Positions 25,976-35,736 are shown, numbered from the stretch's first letter. The stretch: 53,541 nt of DNA from Planctomycetaceae bacterium (GCA_021372945.1 JAJFTK010000028.1:1-53541), one strand, 5' to 3'. Numbers and translations: made by a program. Notes: generated by a model from the sequence alone, not told the origin.

Positions 25976-26784
25976 GAGAACATTCCTGTCACAAATTCTC
26001 CCAACCACGTAACTGGCCGCATAAACCGAAAAAAAACAAGAAACAAAATGCAGGCAATCAGAAAAAGCGAATCGGCCATTTTCCATTTCAGTCTATAGGC
26101 GGGATGAAAGGTCCCATCAAAGCAGCGGCAGCACATGGCTTGATAAATCCGTTCGGCCCGCGCGACGGCTCGCAGGAATAAACTGCCTAGAACCAGCGTG
26201 AACGTATTCACGGTCATGGCTTTACGAAGCGGCGTCCGCAACTGCCAGGCACGGACCATACGCCCTGCTTCATCAGCAAGCACAAACGTATAGCGGTACA
26301 GGAACAAAAGTTGAATCACGAAGATACTGGGAACACCGAGCTTATTGAACGCCAAACAGAGCGTGTTGAAGCCCGTTGCCGCCACCAGCACAAAGGCCGC
26401 ACTGACGGTCAAAAAAAAACGAACCTGGATGGAAATAAACGAAACCCAACCTCCAGAAATATCCAGCGAACCAAGATGCAACAGCACCTGCCGATCCAGC
26501 AGCGGGTTAAAAATACCGATCAGTATCGCAAATGGCCAAATCCACAATACGCGATTGAGAATATATCCAGCGGGCAGGCCGCCCAAAACAATCAGCACAA
26601 TCGGAAAAACGCCAAAGGGAAGGAGCGCAGAAAGGTGGTATTTGTCAAATGAAACCACAGTGACAATAAACAACAACGTGGTCAGGAGTTTGACGCGCGG
26701 ATCGAGCCGATGGATAACGCTGTCTTTTTGCGCCAGCACATCCAGATAACCTGCCTTCACAATGAATAAGCCTGGCGATGACAT
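25972..26784 (-). CDS. nikQ: Nickel/cobalt ECF transporter transmembrane coupling protein
   Basis: CbiQ/NikQ-type EcfT subunit of 270 residues with about five membrane helices. Its conserved coupling segment is EAGRMVRAWQLRTPLRKAMT, followed by GSLFLRAVARAERIYQAMCCRCFDG, which contains the Ala-Arg-Ala motif that docks on the ATPase. The C-terminal stop overlaps the nikO start by four bases. A 71-base gap with two small inverted repeats separates it from nikMN. Confidence 0.9.
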
Positions 26785-26855
26785 TTTTTACTCATGCACG
26801 CAAGGCGCCCATTTCGGAAGGCGCCGTTCGAGAATCATAGTTTAAAAACTATTTT

Positions 26856-27899
26856 TCATGCCGCAGACGCAGTTGAATGTTTCTTGGCAAGCTTCAGCAA
26901 AAACCCGATTCCAAAGGCCAATGTCAGCGTCAAAAGACCGCCGACCAGGCCTGAAACGGTAGTTCCGGCGTTAACAGCCGGCCACCTTTGGCTGTTTTTG
27001 TCCGCCTGCGGCGATGGGCGTTCCTTAAACCCATAATCCGGCAAAAACGCCGTTTGGGCCTGAAGGTCTGTTAAATGACTATACACCGGATGATCAGGCG
27101 CGTCCAGTTCTTCGGTTCCTGACGTTTTGGACATAGACCATTCGAGGCCGTCGGGGTAGGCTGAAGCAAACCAGCTTACAGCCCCGCCGACAACGACAGC
27201 AGCAATCATTAAGGTCATCACCACAAGCTTGGTCGAAGCAGGCTTGGCCGCGGCCATCAACCCTGGCGTTTCCAGCAACTGCGGCTGTGCCCGGACAACA
27301 AAGGCAACCACGCCGGCGGTCACAAAACCTTCAACAATACCGATGGCCAGGTGAATCGGCTGCATGGCAGCCACGAAAGTAACAAACGGCAACTCCGAAA
27401 CGCCGGATAGCACCGTCTGCAGAACTACACTAAAGGCCCCCAGTTGCAGGCCTGCAACAGATGACAACATTGCCGCCCAAAAAAAACTGCTTTTTAAGGG
27501 CAGCGAGGCGATTTTTTTATATACAAGAGGATAAGCCACAAAACACGTCCAAAAGCCCAGGTTGAAGATATTGCAGCCTAGTGCCAGCAGTCCGCCGTCG
27601 GCAAAAAACAACGCCTGCACGGTCAAAACAGAGGTCATTACCAAAAAGCCCGCCCACGGCCCCAGCAAAATCGCCAAAATTAAGCCGCCACCTAAATGAC
27701 CGCTGGAACCGGTCCCGGGAACAGTAAAGTTGATCATCTGAGCTGCGAAGACAAACGCCCCCACTACACCCATCAGAGGCACTTTGCTGTCGCTTAGTGC
27801 GGCTTTGACCTTCCTGCAGCTATAGCCGACCAATCCTGTCGAAATGAGCCAAAAGGTTCCGCCAACCGCCGGCGAAATCAAGGCATCCGCCATGTGCAT
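26856..27899 (-). CDS. nikM: Nickel ECF substrate-binding component NikM fused to NikN-like PDGLE domain
   Basis: Membrane protein of 347 residues. The start MHMADAL places His2 next to the free N-terminus; with His68 in GTGSSGHLGG this matches the nickel site described for NikM. NikM helices fill residues 1-215. A linker and a C-terminal PDGLE unit (YPDGLEW about 260, then a TM helix at about 317-340) correspond to NikN, so the usual two proteins are fused. AGGAGG lies eight bases before the ATG. The porin gene ends 87 bases upstream with no evident terminator. Confidence 0.9.
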   Translation of the reverse strand: MHMADALISPAVGGTFWLISTGLVGYSCRKVKAALSDSKVPLMGVVGAFVFAAQMINFTVPGTGSSGHLGGGLILAILLGPWAGFLVMTSVLTVQALFFADGGLLALGCNIFNLGFWTCFVAYPLVYKKIASLPLKSSFFWAAMLSSVAGLQLGAFSVVLQTVLSGVSELPFVTFVAAMQPIHLAIGIVEGFVTAGVVAFVVRAQPQLLETPGLMAAAKPASTKLVVMTLMIAAVVVGGAVSWFASAYPDGLEWSMSKTSGTEELDAPDHPVYSHLTDLQAQTAFLPDYGFKERPSPQADKNSQRWPAVNAGTTVSGLVGGLLTLTLAFGIGFLLKLAKKHSTASAA

Positions 27900-27986
27900 A
27901 CAATAAACCTCCTATTCGCATTCTACAACTACTACGGCCATAATCGAACGTTTTTATTCTACTGCCCCACATCCGGTACATGTTCG

Positions 27987-29234
27987 CTAGAATGCAATAT
28001 GGGCGCGAATGCCGGCTATAAGGGCATCATCCACAAAGTTGTCTCCGCCGGGATTCGTGACATATTGCAGCGATGGGCTGACAATCATCCAGCGGGTAAG
28101 CATAATGCTGTAATAGGTTTCGAGCACGCTTTCATAATCTTCGGAAAACGTGATATCGGCACGGTCGCTGAAACTGCCATGGGCGAAACCGACAGCCAGC
28201 ACGTCATCATCGCGGCCCTCAAACAAGCCCTGGTATTGCAGGCCCGCGCTGTAAAAATTAACAACATCGTTGGCTCGGCCGTGTGCATAGCCATATCGGA
28301 AGAACGTGCCGAGGCCCTGTGTATCGTCGGGGCTGCTGTTTTCCTTCGTGATCGCCTGATCAAAACTAAGGTAAAAGCCGGTATCGTCGCGATAGAGCCG
28401 GTTGGAATCCGAATGCACCTTCGGCTGCGGGTCGTACCACATGCCAAAACGATAGGCGCCCTGAAGCGGACCGTTATCGCAGAAGAATCTTGGCGTAATC
28501 CCCGTCTCGGCCATCGTCAGAAAATAATCTTCATCGTGGAAAGCAGTATTGAAGCCCGTTTCGCGGCGATCGGCCTGCGCATCGGCCGCTCCGGCGGATA
28601 TGTACCAGTATTCAACAGGCTGCCAATAGATGATCGCGCCCAGCCCGTAATCCGGAAACGGGATCGTGGGATTGTTGATCAGCGCGCTGTTCAGGAATTG
28701 AGTGTTCTCATCGTTGGCGTATGCGTTGCCATCGAAGGAGACGGGGCAGCCGCGGCATTCAAAACCCCCCGTCATGTCGAGCTTGCCCACGCGAAAACGC
28801 AGTGTGTCATCAAGGAATGACTGCTCGTACCAAAGTTCGATGATGCTGAAGGAGTTGCGGGGGTAGAAGTCGCCATTGACGCCGAAATACGAGCCGACGG
28901 ACGTCTGGTCGATGTCGCGGCCGGGCCAGGTGCTTTCCGTGTGCATGTACAGGACGGCGTTGTCGATGCCGAGGAGCCGCTGCAGGTCGGCGTTGAGTTC
29001 GATGTCATAACTGCCGGTCGAGCGGCCCTGGCGGCGATGGGTGCTTAGGCCGCCTTGCGTATTGATCTGATAAATGCTCGTCAGGCACATGGAAAAATCG
29101 AGGCCCGCCGATGCGAGGCTTTCGTCGAGCGCCCCAAGCCGGCGAAGGACACCTTCTTTGTGCATGTGGTCCGGTTCGGCAAACGCCCAAAGCCCTGCTG
29201 TTGAAAAAACTGCAAAGATCACCGCTGTCTTCAT
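27987..29234 (-). CDS. OprB-family outer-membrane porin
   Basis: Beta-barrel protein of 415 residues with a signal peptide (AVIFAVFSTAGLWAFA) and a C-terminal aromatic (AHIAF), as outer-membrane proteins have. The body fits the carbohydrate-selective OprB family: GVNGDFYPRNSF, ELWYEQSFLDDTLRFRVGKLD, FPDYGLGAIIYWQP, GAYRFGMWYDPQ and YYSIMLTRWMIVSPSLQYVTNPGGD. OprB proteins pass sugars, but here the gene heads a run with nikMN, nikQ and nikO and diverges from nikR. A nickel or nickel-chelate role is therefore plausible, though unproven. Confidence 0.82.
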   Translation of the reverse strand: MKTAVIFAVFSTAGLWAFAEPDHMHKEGVLRRLGALDESLASAGLDFSMCLTSIYQINTQGGLSTHRRQGRSTGSYDIELNADLQRLLGIDNAVLYMHTESTWPGRDIDQTSVGSYFGVNGDFYPRNSFSIIELWYEQSFLDDTLRFRVGKLDMTGGFECRGCPVSFDGNAYANDENTQFLNSALINNPTIPFPDYGLGAIIYWQPVEYWYISAGAADAQADRRETGFNTAFHDEDYFLTMAETGITPRFFCDNGPLQGAYRFGMWYDPQPKVHSDSNRLYRDDTGFYLSFDQAITKENSSPDDTQGLGTFFRYGYAHGRANDVVNFYSAGLQYQGLFEGRDDDVLAVGFAHGSFSDRADITFSEDYESVLETYYSIMLTRWMIVSPSLQYVTNPGGDNFVDDALIAGIRAHIAF

Positions 29235-29317
29235 ACGAGTCTTCCGAAATCCATTTATACATAAAAAAACAGAAATCGTGCTACTGGTCAAGCAAAAAAA
29301 CTTTTTTCCGAAAACAC

Positions 29318-29346
29318 TTTACACGATGCATCTAGGTCCTTAATTT
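29318..29346 (+). promoter_or_regulatory. Promoter candidate of nikR
   Basis: TTTACA (29318-29323), a 17-base spacer and TAATTT (29341-29346). The E. coli NikR operator half-sites GTATGA/TCATAC in inverted arrangement are not present in the 141-base divergent region, so any operator here differs. Confidence 0.45.
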
Positions 29347-29375
29347 GAGTCAAACCGAAAACAGGAAAAAAGACT

Positions 29376-29786
29376 ATGAGCACAATAGAGCGGGTTGGGG
29401 TTTCGCTGGAAAAAGAGCTGCTCGGGCAGTTCGACGGACTGATCGAAAAGCTGGGATATACGAATCGGTCGGAGGCTATCCGGGACATCATCCGCGAGCG
29501 GCTGTCCCAGGATCATCTAAAAAATCCGCAGTCGCGAGCGGTTGCGGCCGTTCTACTGGTGTATGATCATCATTCCACCCAGCTTGCTGACAAGCTGCTG
29601 AAACTGCAGCACGACTGTCCGCTGCAGGTCGTTGCGACCACGCACGTGCATCTGGACCATCACAACTGCCTGGAGGTCATCATCATGCGCGGCAAGGTGA
29701 GGGAAATTGAGACAATGGCGGGAAAGATGACCAGCTTACGAGGGGTTAAGCTGGGACGGCTGAACATTGTGGGCACTGATGTTTAG
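29376..29786 (+). CDS. nikR: Nickel-responsive ribbon-helix-helix regulator NikR
   Basis: Regulator of 136 residues with an N-terminal ribbon-helix-helix DNA-binding domain (ERVGVSLEKELLGQFDGLIE, RSEAIRDIIRE) and a C-terminal ACT-type metal domain. Candidate nickel ligands His79, His90, His92 and Cys98 have the same spacing (11, 2, 6) as His76, His87, His89 and Cys95 of E. coli NikR. It is divergently transcribed from the porin-nikMN-nikQ-nikO run, which it probably represses when nickel is sufficient. AGGA lies about ten bases before the ATG. Confidence 0.95.
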   Translation: MSTIERVGVSLEKELLGQFDGLIEKLGYTNRSEAIRDIIRERLSQDHLKNPQSRAVAAVLLVYDHHSTQLADKLLKLQHDCPLQVVATTHVHLDHHNCLEVIIMRGKVREIETMAGKMTSLRGVKLGRLNIVGTDV

Positions 29787-29905
29787 ATGAATGCCAAGAC
29801 AGCTTTGCGGAAAGTGAACAAATTGAGTCATGTGAGCCCGCGCAGCAGTGCCTGTGCCACGTGCGTTACTCTTCTATATCTTGGTTGATGGCCAGTAACT
29901 GATGA

Positions 29906-30334
29906 TTACGTATCGATCAGATCGATGCGCTGCTGGTGGCGGCCGCCCTCGAATGGCGTCGTCAGCCACAAATCGACAATTTCAAGGGCCTCTTCGATGG
30001 CCATCATGCGCTGGCCCAGAGAAAGCACGTTGGCATTGTTGTGCTGTCGGGCCAGCCGTGCCGAACGCAAGTCCCAGCACAGGCTGCATCGCACCCCCCG
30101 TACGCGATTGGCCACGATCGCCTCGCCGTTGCCGCTGCCGCCCAGCACGATCCCCCGCTCAAACTCGCCGCGCGCAACGGCTTGGGCCACCGGGCGAATG
30201 AATGTCGGATAATCGCACGAGGCATCCGAATAGGTTCCAAAATCCTTGACCTCGTGACCCTTGCCAGCAAGATACTGCCTGATCTTCTCTTTATAACCAA
30301 ACCCGGCGTGATCCGATCCGATTGCGATTTTCAT
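29906..30334 (-). CDS. rpiB: Ribose-5-phosphate isomerase B
   Basis: Isomerase of 142 residues interconverting ribose 5-phosphate and ribulose 5-phosphate (pentose phosphate pathway). It begins with the RpiB nucleotide-like fold (KIAIGSDHAGFGYKE) and has ARQHNNANVLSLG. The active-site loop is GGSGNGE (Ser67, Glu71) instead of the cysteine-containing loop of E. coli RpiB. This is the form known from Mycobacterium tuberculosis, where a glutamate acts as base. It has its own promoter. Confidence 0.93.
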   Translation of the reverse strand: MKIAIGSDHAGFGYKEKIRQYLAGKGHEVKDFGTYSDASCDYPTFIRPVAQAVARGEFERGIVLGGSGNGEAIVANRVRGVRCSLCWDLRSARLARQHNNANVLSLGQRMMAIEEALEIVDLWLTTPFEGGRHQQRIDLIDT

Positions 30335-30380
30335 AAGCCGCCTTTCTTTTAAAGCTCCAATTGCACATTAGCATGGCGGC

Positions 30381-30408
30381 ATTATCATCCAAAAACAAAT
30401 GATGTCAA
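30381..30408 (-). promoter_or_regulatory. Promoter of rpiB
   Basis: On the minus strand a consensus TTGACA (30408-30403) is followed after 16 bases by GATAAT (30386-30381). The -35 box is half of a 13-base palindrome TGTCAAGTTGACA (30403-30415), a possible operator. Confidence 0.6.
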
Positions 30409-30531
30409 GTTGACAAGGGAATTAAAAACGCACCTGTGGCGATGTCTTTGAGGCACTAAGTATTTTCCGGTTCGCTAAGGCGTAATTTCATCAGTTTCCC
30501 AGCTTACGCCTTTCGATTAGCACAAACAGAA

Positions 30532-31131
30532 ATGAACTCACAACTTCCGATGGTTTACCTGGCCAGGCACGGCGAAACGGCCTGGAGCCTGACCGGCCAG
30601 CACACGGGCCTGACCGATCTGCCGCTGACCGAACGCGGCCAGCGCAATGCCCGTCGGCTTGGCGATCGCCTCAAAGGCATCGCCTTTGCAAGCGTGTTTA
30701 CAAGCCCGCTTCAGCGCGCCAGTCGAACCTGTGAATTGGCCGGCTTCGGGCGCATCGCGCAGGTTGACCCGGACCTGGTCGAATGGGATTACGGCGCGTA
30801 TGAAGGTCTCACACTGGATCAAATCGATGCGCGTCAGCCCAATTGGCAGCTCTTCCGTGACGGTTGTCCCGGCGGCGAATCGCCCGCTCAGGCGGCCGCG
30901 CGAGCCGACCGCGTCGTACAGCGGCTGCAAAACGCCGAAGGAAATGTATTGCTTTTTTCGAGCGGCCATTTCATGCGCGTGCTTGCGGCGCGATGGATCG
31001 GATTTGATCCCACTGTTTTGTGTGCTTGTCTTATGCTCAGTACCGCCAGCCTCAGTGCGCTGGGTTATAAGCGTGACCTGTCCCAGCCGGTGATATGGCT
31101 CTGGAACGATGATCATCACGTTGGCCCATAA
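30532..31131 (+). CDS. Histidine phosphatase family protein
   Basis: Phosphoglycerate-mutase-like phosphatase of 199 residues. The catalytic RHG motif is YLARHGETAWS (phospho-His at about 14). PLTERGQRNARRLGDRL and FTSPLQRASRTCELAG carry the second arginine, EWDYGAYEG the acidic residue, and FSSGHFMRVLAARW the second catalytic histidine. The substrate is probably a small phosphate ester and is not defined by the sequence. No strong Shine-Dalgarno is visible. Confidence 0.92.
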   Translation: MNSQLPMVYLARHGETAWSLTGQHTGLTDLPLTERGQRNARRLGDRLKGIAFASVFTSPLQRASRTCELAGFGRIAQVDPDLVEWDYGAYEGLTLDQIDARQPNWQLFRDGCPGGESPAQAAARADRVVQRLQNAEGNVLLFSSGHFMRVLAARWIGFDPTVLCACLMLSTASLSALGYKRDLSQPVIWLWNDDHHVGP

Positions 31132-31620
31132 CGCTTTGGCTGTATAAACACCGAGGATATGAGCATGATTGAACAGTTGTGAGCTTGCAGAAGATGAAAA
31201 TTTGAAATACGTGGAGTTAAAGGATTGCGTGAATCTCTTGTCTTTTTTCGCATGCCGGCGGGCCTCGTTCATGAGCATTGAAGCACGGCCGATAAAAATG
31301 AATAATTCCTTCTTGTGAGTAACGCGGCGGCATACAGGGCCTTTCAAAGCCGTATCATTTTTTCTACTGTTAAAACATACAAAACAAAACGGCCGCAGGC
31401 AACACGGAAAAGGCTGATCAGTAACGTTTGATGCAGGTATGATTATTTCTGTAAGAGTTCAAGCTTCAGCTTGGTTTTAAAGGTCTTTTTTTTCGATTCC
31501 GGCGGACCTGTGTTCAGATGCTCGTGGACCGGTGGATTCTTAAACTGACCTGATGGATTTGCTGAATTCATTTTCTGCCCCTGGATTGCCGTTAAAGTGA
31601 CCGATTTCGAACCGCCCAAG

Positions 31621-31639
31621 CACGGGCAGGATGCCCGTG
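31621..31639. repeat. Dispersed 8-bp hairpin repeat
   Basis: CACGGGCAGGATGCCCGTG is a perfect 8-bp stem with loop GGA. It belongs to the same family as 24917-24935 and 34412-34430; only the loop and orientation differ. Confidence 0.8.
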
Positions 31640-31933
31640 ATACAAAGAGTCTCTCTTTTTACGTTCCGGCGGGCCACGGCCGCCTTCAACAGCCAGAATC
31701 ATTTGCAATGTGAAATGACTTGTGAACATTTTCGCCCCCCCGGACGGTTGTGCTGCTCTGTTTATTTACTTGTGTCTTACAGCAACGAACTTTCATTATT
31801 AACGTAAGGCTGATTATAAAGGAATTGCAAGGATTTTTCAAGAAGATATTAAGGAAATGCTAAGGATTTTCCCTCGCCCTCCAAATATGCGCCTGCGATT
31901 GGCCGCACGCAGATTCTTATAGGACCACACGTG

Positions 31934-31963
31934 AAAAAAATCTTAAACTCGTTAAGATTTTTT
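31934..31963 (-). terminator. Bidirectional terminator downstream of the thioesterase gene
   Basis: TCTTAA (31941-31946) and TTAAGA (31952-31957) form the core, extended by an A run upstream and a T run downstream, so it can terminate in both directions. It lies 18 bases beyond the thioesterase stop. Confidence 0.75.
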
Positions 31964-31980
31964 CTGCTCAAAATGCCTGT

Positions 31981-32442
31981 TCAGTCCGCCGGATGCATGA
32001 AAGCCGGCATTCGCTGGGCCTTGCCCTGCTTATCCACGCAGGCCAGGATGCTGCTCCCTTCGGCCAGGATCAGCCCGGTCGAAACCCTTTTGAGCACGTA
32101 CGAATGCTCGACGCGGGCGTTTGTGATGCGGGTGCACGTGGTGGTCAGCATCAGGGCCTCGTCATAAAAGCACGGCCTCCGGTACTTCACCGACAGCTCG
32201 GCGACAACAAAGTAAACCCCCGCCTTCTCCAGTGCGCTATACGCCAGCCCATTAACGCGCAGCAGCTCGGTGCGGCCCATCTCGAACCATACGGGATAGA
32301 CGGTATGATGCACGACGCCGGACTGATCGGTCTCGCAGTATCGCGGCACGATCGTGATCATCTGTTCGCTGATGCTCGTGCAATCTGGAAATTGCACGTC
32401 GGGCTCACCATCAAAATCAGAACTTCTTGGCTCCACACGCAT
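31981..32442 (-). CDS. Acyl-CoA thioesterase, YbgC/4-hydroxybenzoyl-CoA type
   Basis: Hotdog-fold thioesterase of 153 residues. The catalytic region is YCETDQSGVVHHTVYPVWFEMGRTELLR, with the Asp of ETDQ in the usual position. VKYRRPCFYDE and VLKRVSTGLILAEGSSILACVDKQGKAQRMP follow. Family members hydrolyse short acyl-CoA or hydroxybenzoyl-CoA. Most relatives start near the internal ATG at 32361, but GGAG stands five bases before the ATG at 32442, so the longer form is annotated. That start falls inside the older BRO-N frame, suggesting the signal evolved from remnant sequence. Confidence 0.88.
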   Translation of the reverse strand: MRVEPRSSDFDGEPDVQFPDCTSISEQMITIVPRYCETDQSGVVHHTVYPVWFEMGRTELLRVNGLAYSALEKAGVYFVVAELSVKYRRPCFYDEALMLTTTCTRITNARVEHSYVLKRVSTGLILAEGSSILACVDKQGKAQRMPAFMHPAD

Positions 32443-32729
32443 ATTTGCTCCACCATAAAATCCGCCTCATGATACCACAACTCACTCTGTTGGTAGCGAT
32501 TCAGTTTTTTTCTTGGGGCTGGCCCGGCTAAGAAGTTGTCCGCCGTGACGCCCTCTTGCCACTGCGCCTGAGGGCTGGGCACGGACTGAACAAGCCTTAA
32601 CAGAGTTTCCGGGTCGACTGTATCCGAGACACGCATTTCTCCATCTTCTGCGAGCATTTTCAACTAGTGACAATTTGTCACCGTTTGACTGCCTTCATTT
32701 TTTAGTCGTTCCTTGAGCTTGTTCCAGTA
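32358..32729 (-). pseudogene. Remnant of a BRO-N / antirepressor-like protein with in-frame amber codon
   Basis: Reading from 32729 gives YWNKLKERLKNEGSQTVTNC, then H, a TAG codon (32666-32664) and LKMLAEDGEMRVSDTVD, continuing to LLRLVQSVPSPQA. This is the middle of the BRO-N domain of phage-type antirepressors, where the amber position is usually Gln (CAG to TAG). The N-terminal part is missing. After SPQA the normal continuation (EPFKRWLAKVG-type) is replaced by unrelated residues to a stop at 32358. It overlaps the 5' end of the thioesterase gene. Confidence 0.6.
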
Positions 32730-32903
32730 TGGTACAATCGGAAAAGAACAAATTCAAGCGTACCGCCAGCAGTTCGATCATTATTTCCGGGCGAAACATC
32801 TTTGCCTTTTTGACACTTAGTAAGATTGCGGTTACTATTGGCGTCACTTGGATGCTAATTTGGCTTGCTGGAGTTCTTTGAAGGCACTTGAAAGGGCAAA
32901 AAA

Positions 32904-33779
32904 ATGAAAACACAAATCCTTCTTTCGCTATCTGTTCTCATTTTCGCACCAGCGGCATTCTCCCAACAGGTCGTTGCGCAGGACGCCATTGTTAAAAAGC
33001 TTGCCGGCGATTTCAAGTTCACCGAAGGTCCGGCAGCGGACAAGGACGGCAATGTCTATTTCACGGACATTCCCAATAACCGCATTCTCAAATGGTCGGT
33101 CGAGGGGTCGCTTTCTACGTTCCTGGAGAACTCCCGCGGTGCAAATGGCCTCTATTTCGACAAAGATGGAAGTCTCATCGCCTGCGCCGGTGCGACGGGC
33201 CAGGTCGTTGCCGTTGGCCCGGCCGGTGCCATTACCGTGCTGGCGGAAACTTATGAAGGCAAGACCTTCAATAGCCCCAATGACCTGTGGATTGACGCCA
33301 AAGGCGGCATTTACTTTACCGATCCTCGCTACGGCCCGCGCGAGAATCTCCCGCAGAATGGAGAACATGTCTATTGTATCTCGCCCGATCGCGGCAAGGT
33401 CACACGCGTGATCAGTGATATGGTCCGCCCCAACGGCATCATCGGAACGGACGACGGCAGGTTGTTCGTTGCCGACCATGGCGCCGGCCAGACCTTCGTC
33501 TATCAGATCAACCCGGATGGCACGCTTGCTGACAAGAAGCTGTTTGTCTCTCGCGGCTCTGACGGTATGACCCTGGACGAACGCGGCAATCTTTATCTAA
33601 CCGGCGATGCCGTCTATGTCTATGATTCCGGCGGTCAGCTCATCAGCACCATCACCGTCCCCGAGACGCCCTCGAATCTGTGCTTTGGCGGCAAAGACAA
33701 AAAGACCCTCTTTATTACGGCCCGCACATCGCTTTATTGCATTCAAATGCAGGTGACCGGCGTTTCGAAATCGAGGTAA
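32904..33779 (+). CDS. Secreted SMP-30/gluconolactonase-like beta-propeller
   Basis: Protein of 291 residues with a signal peptide (MKTQILLSLSVLIFAPAAFSQ) and a six-bladed SMP-30/Gluconolaconase/LRE propeller. Metal-site residues typical of the family appear in FTEGPAADKDGNVYFTDIPNNRI (Glu), NSPNDLWIDAKGGIYFTDPRYG (Asn, Asp) and RGSDGMTLDERGNLYLT (Asp). It probably hydrolyses a sugar lactone in the periplasm. AAAGGG lies eight bases before the ATG. Its stop is 11 bases from the convergent FtsB-like gene. Confidence 0.9.
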   Translation: MKTQILLSLSVLIFAPAAFSQQVVAQDAIVKKLAGDFKFTEGPAADKDGNVYFTDIPNNRILKWSVEGSLSTFLENSRGANGLYFDKDGSLIACAGATGQVVAVGPAGAITVLAETYEGKTFNSPNDLWIDAKGGIYFTDPRYGPRENLPQNGEHVYCISPDRGKVTRVISDMVRPNGIIGTDDGRLFVADHGAGQTFVYQINPDGTLADKKLFVSRGSDGMTLDERGNLYLTGDAVYVYDSGGQLISTITVPETPSNLCFGGKDKKTLFITARTSLYCIQMQVTGVSKSR

Positions 33780-33790
33780 TTGGACATGAT

Positions 33791-34285
33791 TCAGGCGCGC
33801 TCGAGGAATTTGCCCTTGGGGGTGCCGAAAAAAATGAATGTGGTCAGAACCAGCGCTGAGCCCGACAGGAACAACCCGTTCCGCATCTTCGGCTCCAGGA
33901 TTCGCCTTAGCCAATAGGGCACCGGCTCTTCAACAACCGGCGCATTAAGGTGCTCCAGCACAAGCTCCGTTTCGCTCTTGAGATCCGGGTTGCTCGCCTG
34001 TGGAAAAAGCGTATCCGGCGCTGCCGGCTTTCGCCCGAACGTCACCGGGCCAAACCGCTCAAGGATCTGGGGTTCCTTCTCGATCGTCTCTATTTGCTGG
34101 TCGTATTGGCTTGTCAGGGATTTGATCCTTGCGTTTTGCTGCTGGATCTGCACCAGCATGCCCCGGCTGCGGTAATAATTCACCAGCTCCGGTTCGGCGA
34201 TGATCGACAGCACCATCGCGGCTGCCCCCGCAAAAAAGAACACGCAAAAGGTTAAGAACCGTGTTATCAAGGCAAGCTGCTGCAT
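33791..34285 (-). CDS. FtsB/DivIC-like coiled-coil membrane protein
   Basis: Protein of 164 residues. A membrane helix (about 8-30) leads into a heptad-rich coiled coil (ELVNYYRSRGMLVQIQQQNARIKSLTSQYDQQIETIEKEPQILERFGP). A C-terminal helix follows (LFLSGSALVLTTFIFFGTP). The helix-plus-coil front resembles septum-formation initiator proteins, and ftsB/divIC often lies beside eno, as here. The second C-terminal membrane helix is unusual for FtsB, so a divisome role is tentative. AAGGA abuts the ATG with no spacer. Confidence 0.6.
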   Translation of the reverse strand: MQQLALITRFLTFCVFFFAGAAAMVLSIIAEPELVNYYRSRGMLVQIQQQNARIKSLTSQYDQQIETIEKEPQILERFGPVTFGRKPAAPDTLFPQASNPDLKSETELVLEHLNAPVVEEPVPYWLRRILEPKMRNGLFLSGSALVLTTFIFFGTPKGKFLERA

Positions 34286-34304
34286 TCCTTACTTTCGATC
34301 CATA

Positions 34305-34346
34305 AAAAAGGGCGCAGGCGCTGTTTTCCGCCCCTGTGCCCTTTTT
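34305..34346 (-). terminator. Terminator between eno and the FtsB-like gene
   Basis: AAAAAGGGCGCAGG (34305-34318) pairs with CCTGTGCCCTTTTT (34333-34346) over 14 bp with one G-T. A/T runs on both sides allow termination in either direction. It would end the eno transcript. Confidence 0.8.
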
Positions 34347-34411
34347 ATCGGTCTTCTATTCGGTCGCGCTTGAAATTTCCGCTTCAAGCGGGCCTTTGCG
34401 ATCTTCAATTT

Positions 34412-34430
34412 CACGGGCAAGATGCCCGTG
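34412..34430. repeat. Dispersed 8-bp hairpin repeat
   Basis: CACGGGCAAGATGCCCGTG, an 8-bp perfect stem with loop AGA, lies just after the eno stop. It is the exact reverse complement of the hairpin at 24917-24935, nearly 10 kb away. Confidence 0.8.
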
Positions 34431-34434
34431 TTGC

Positions 34435-35736
<1,302 letters not shown>

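Larger units (their letters stand above)
31132..31980. other. 849-bp gene-poor region
   Basis: No gene is recognised on either strand. The stretch holds a perfect hairpin repeat (31621-31639) and a pair of 19-20-base direct repeats (AAGGAATTGCAAGGATTTT at 31819-31837 and a near copy at 31851-31870). It ends in a bidirectional terminator (31934-31963). A terminator on the plus strand with no gene before it leaves room for an unannotated transcript. Confidence 0.5.

Noticed and set aside
32667..32681. Perfect 15-base palindrome GTGACAATTTGTCAC as an operator
   Set aside because: It falls inside the BRO-N remnant, where the reading GTG ACA AAT TGT CAC (VTNCH) fits the coding sequence of the family. 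The symmetry is probably accidental.
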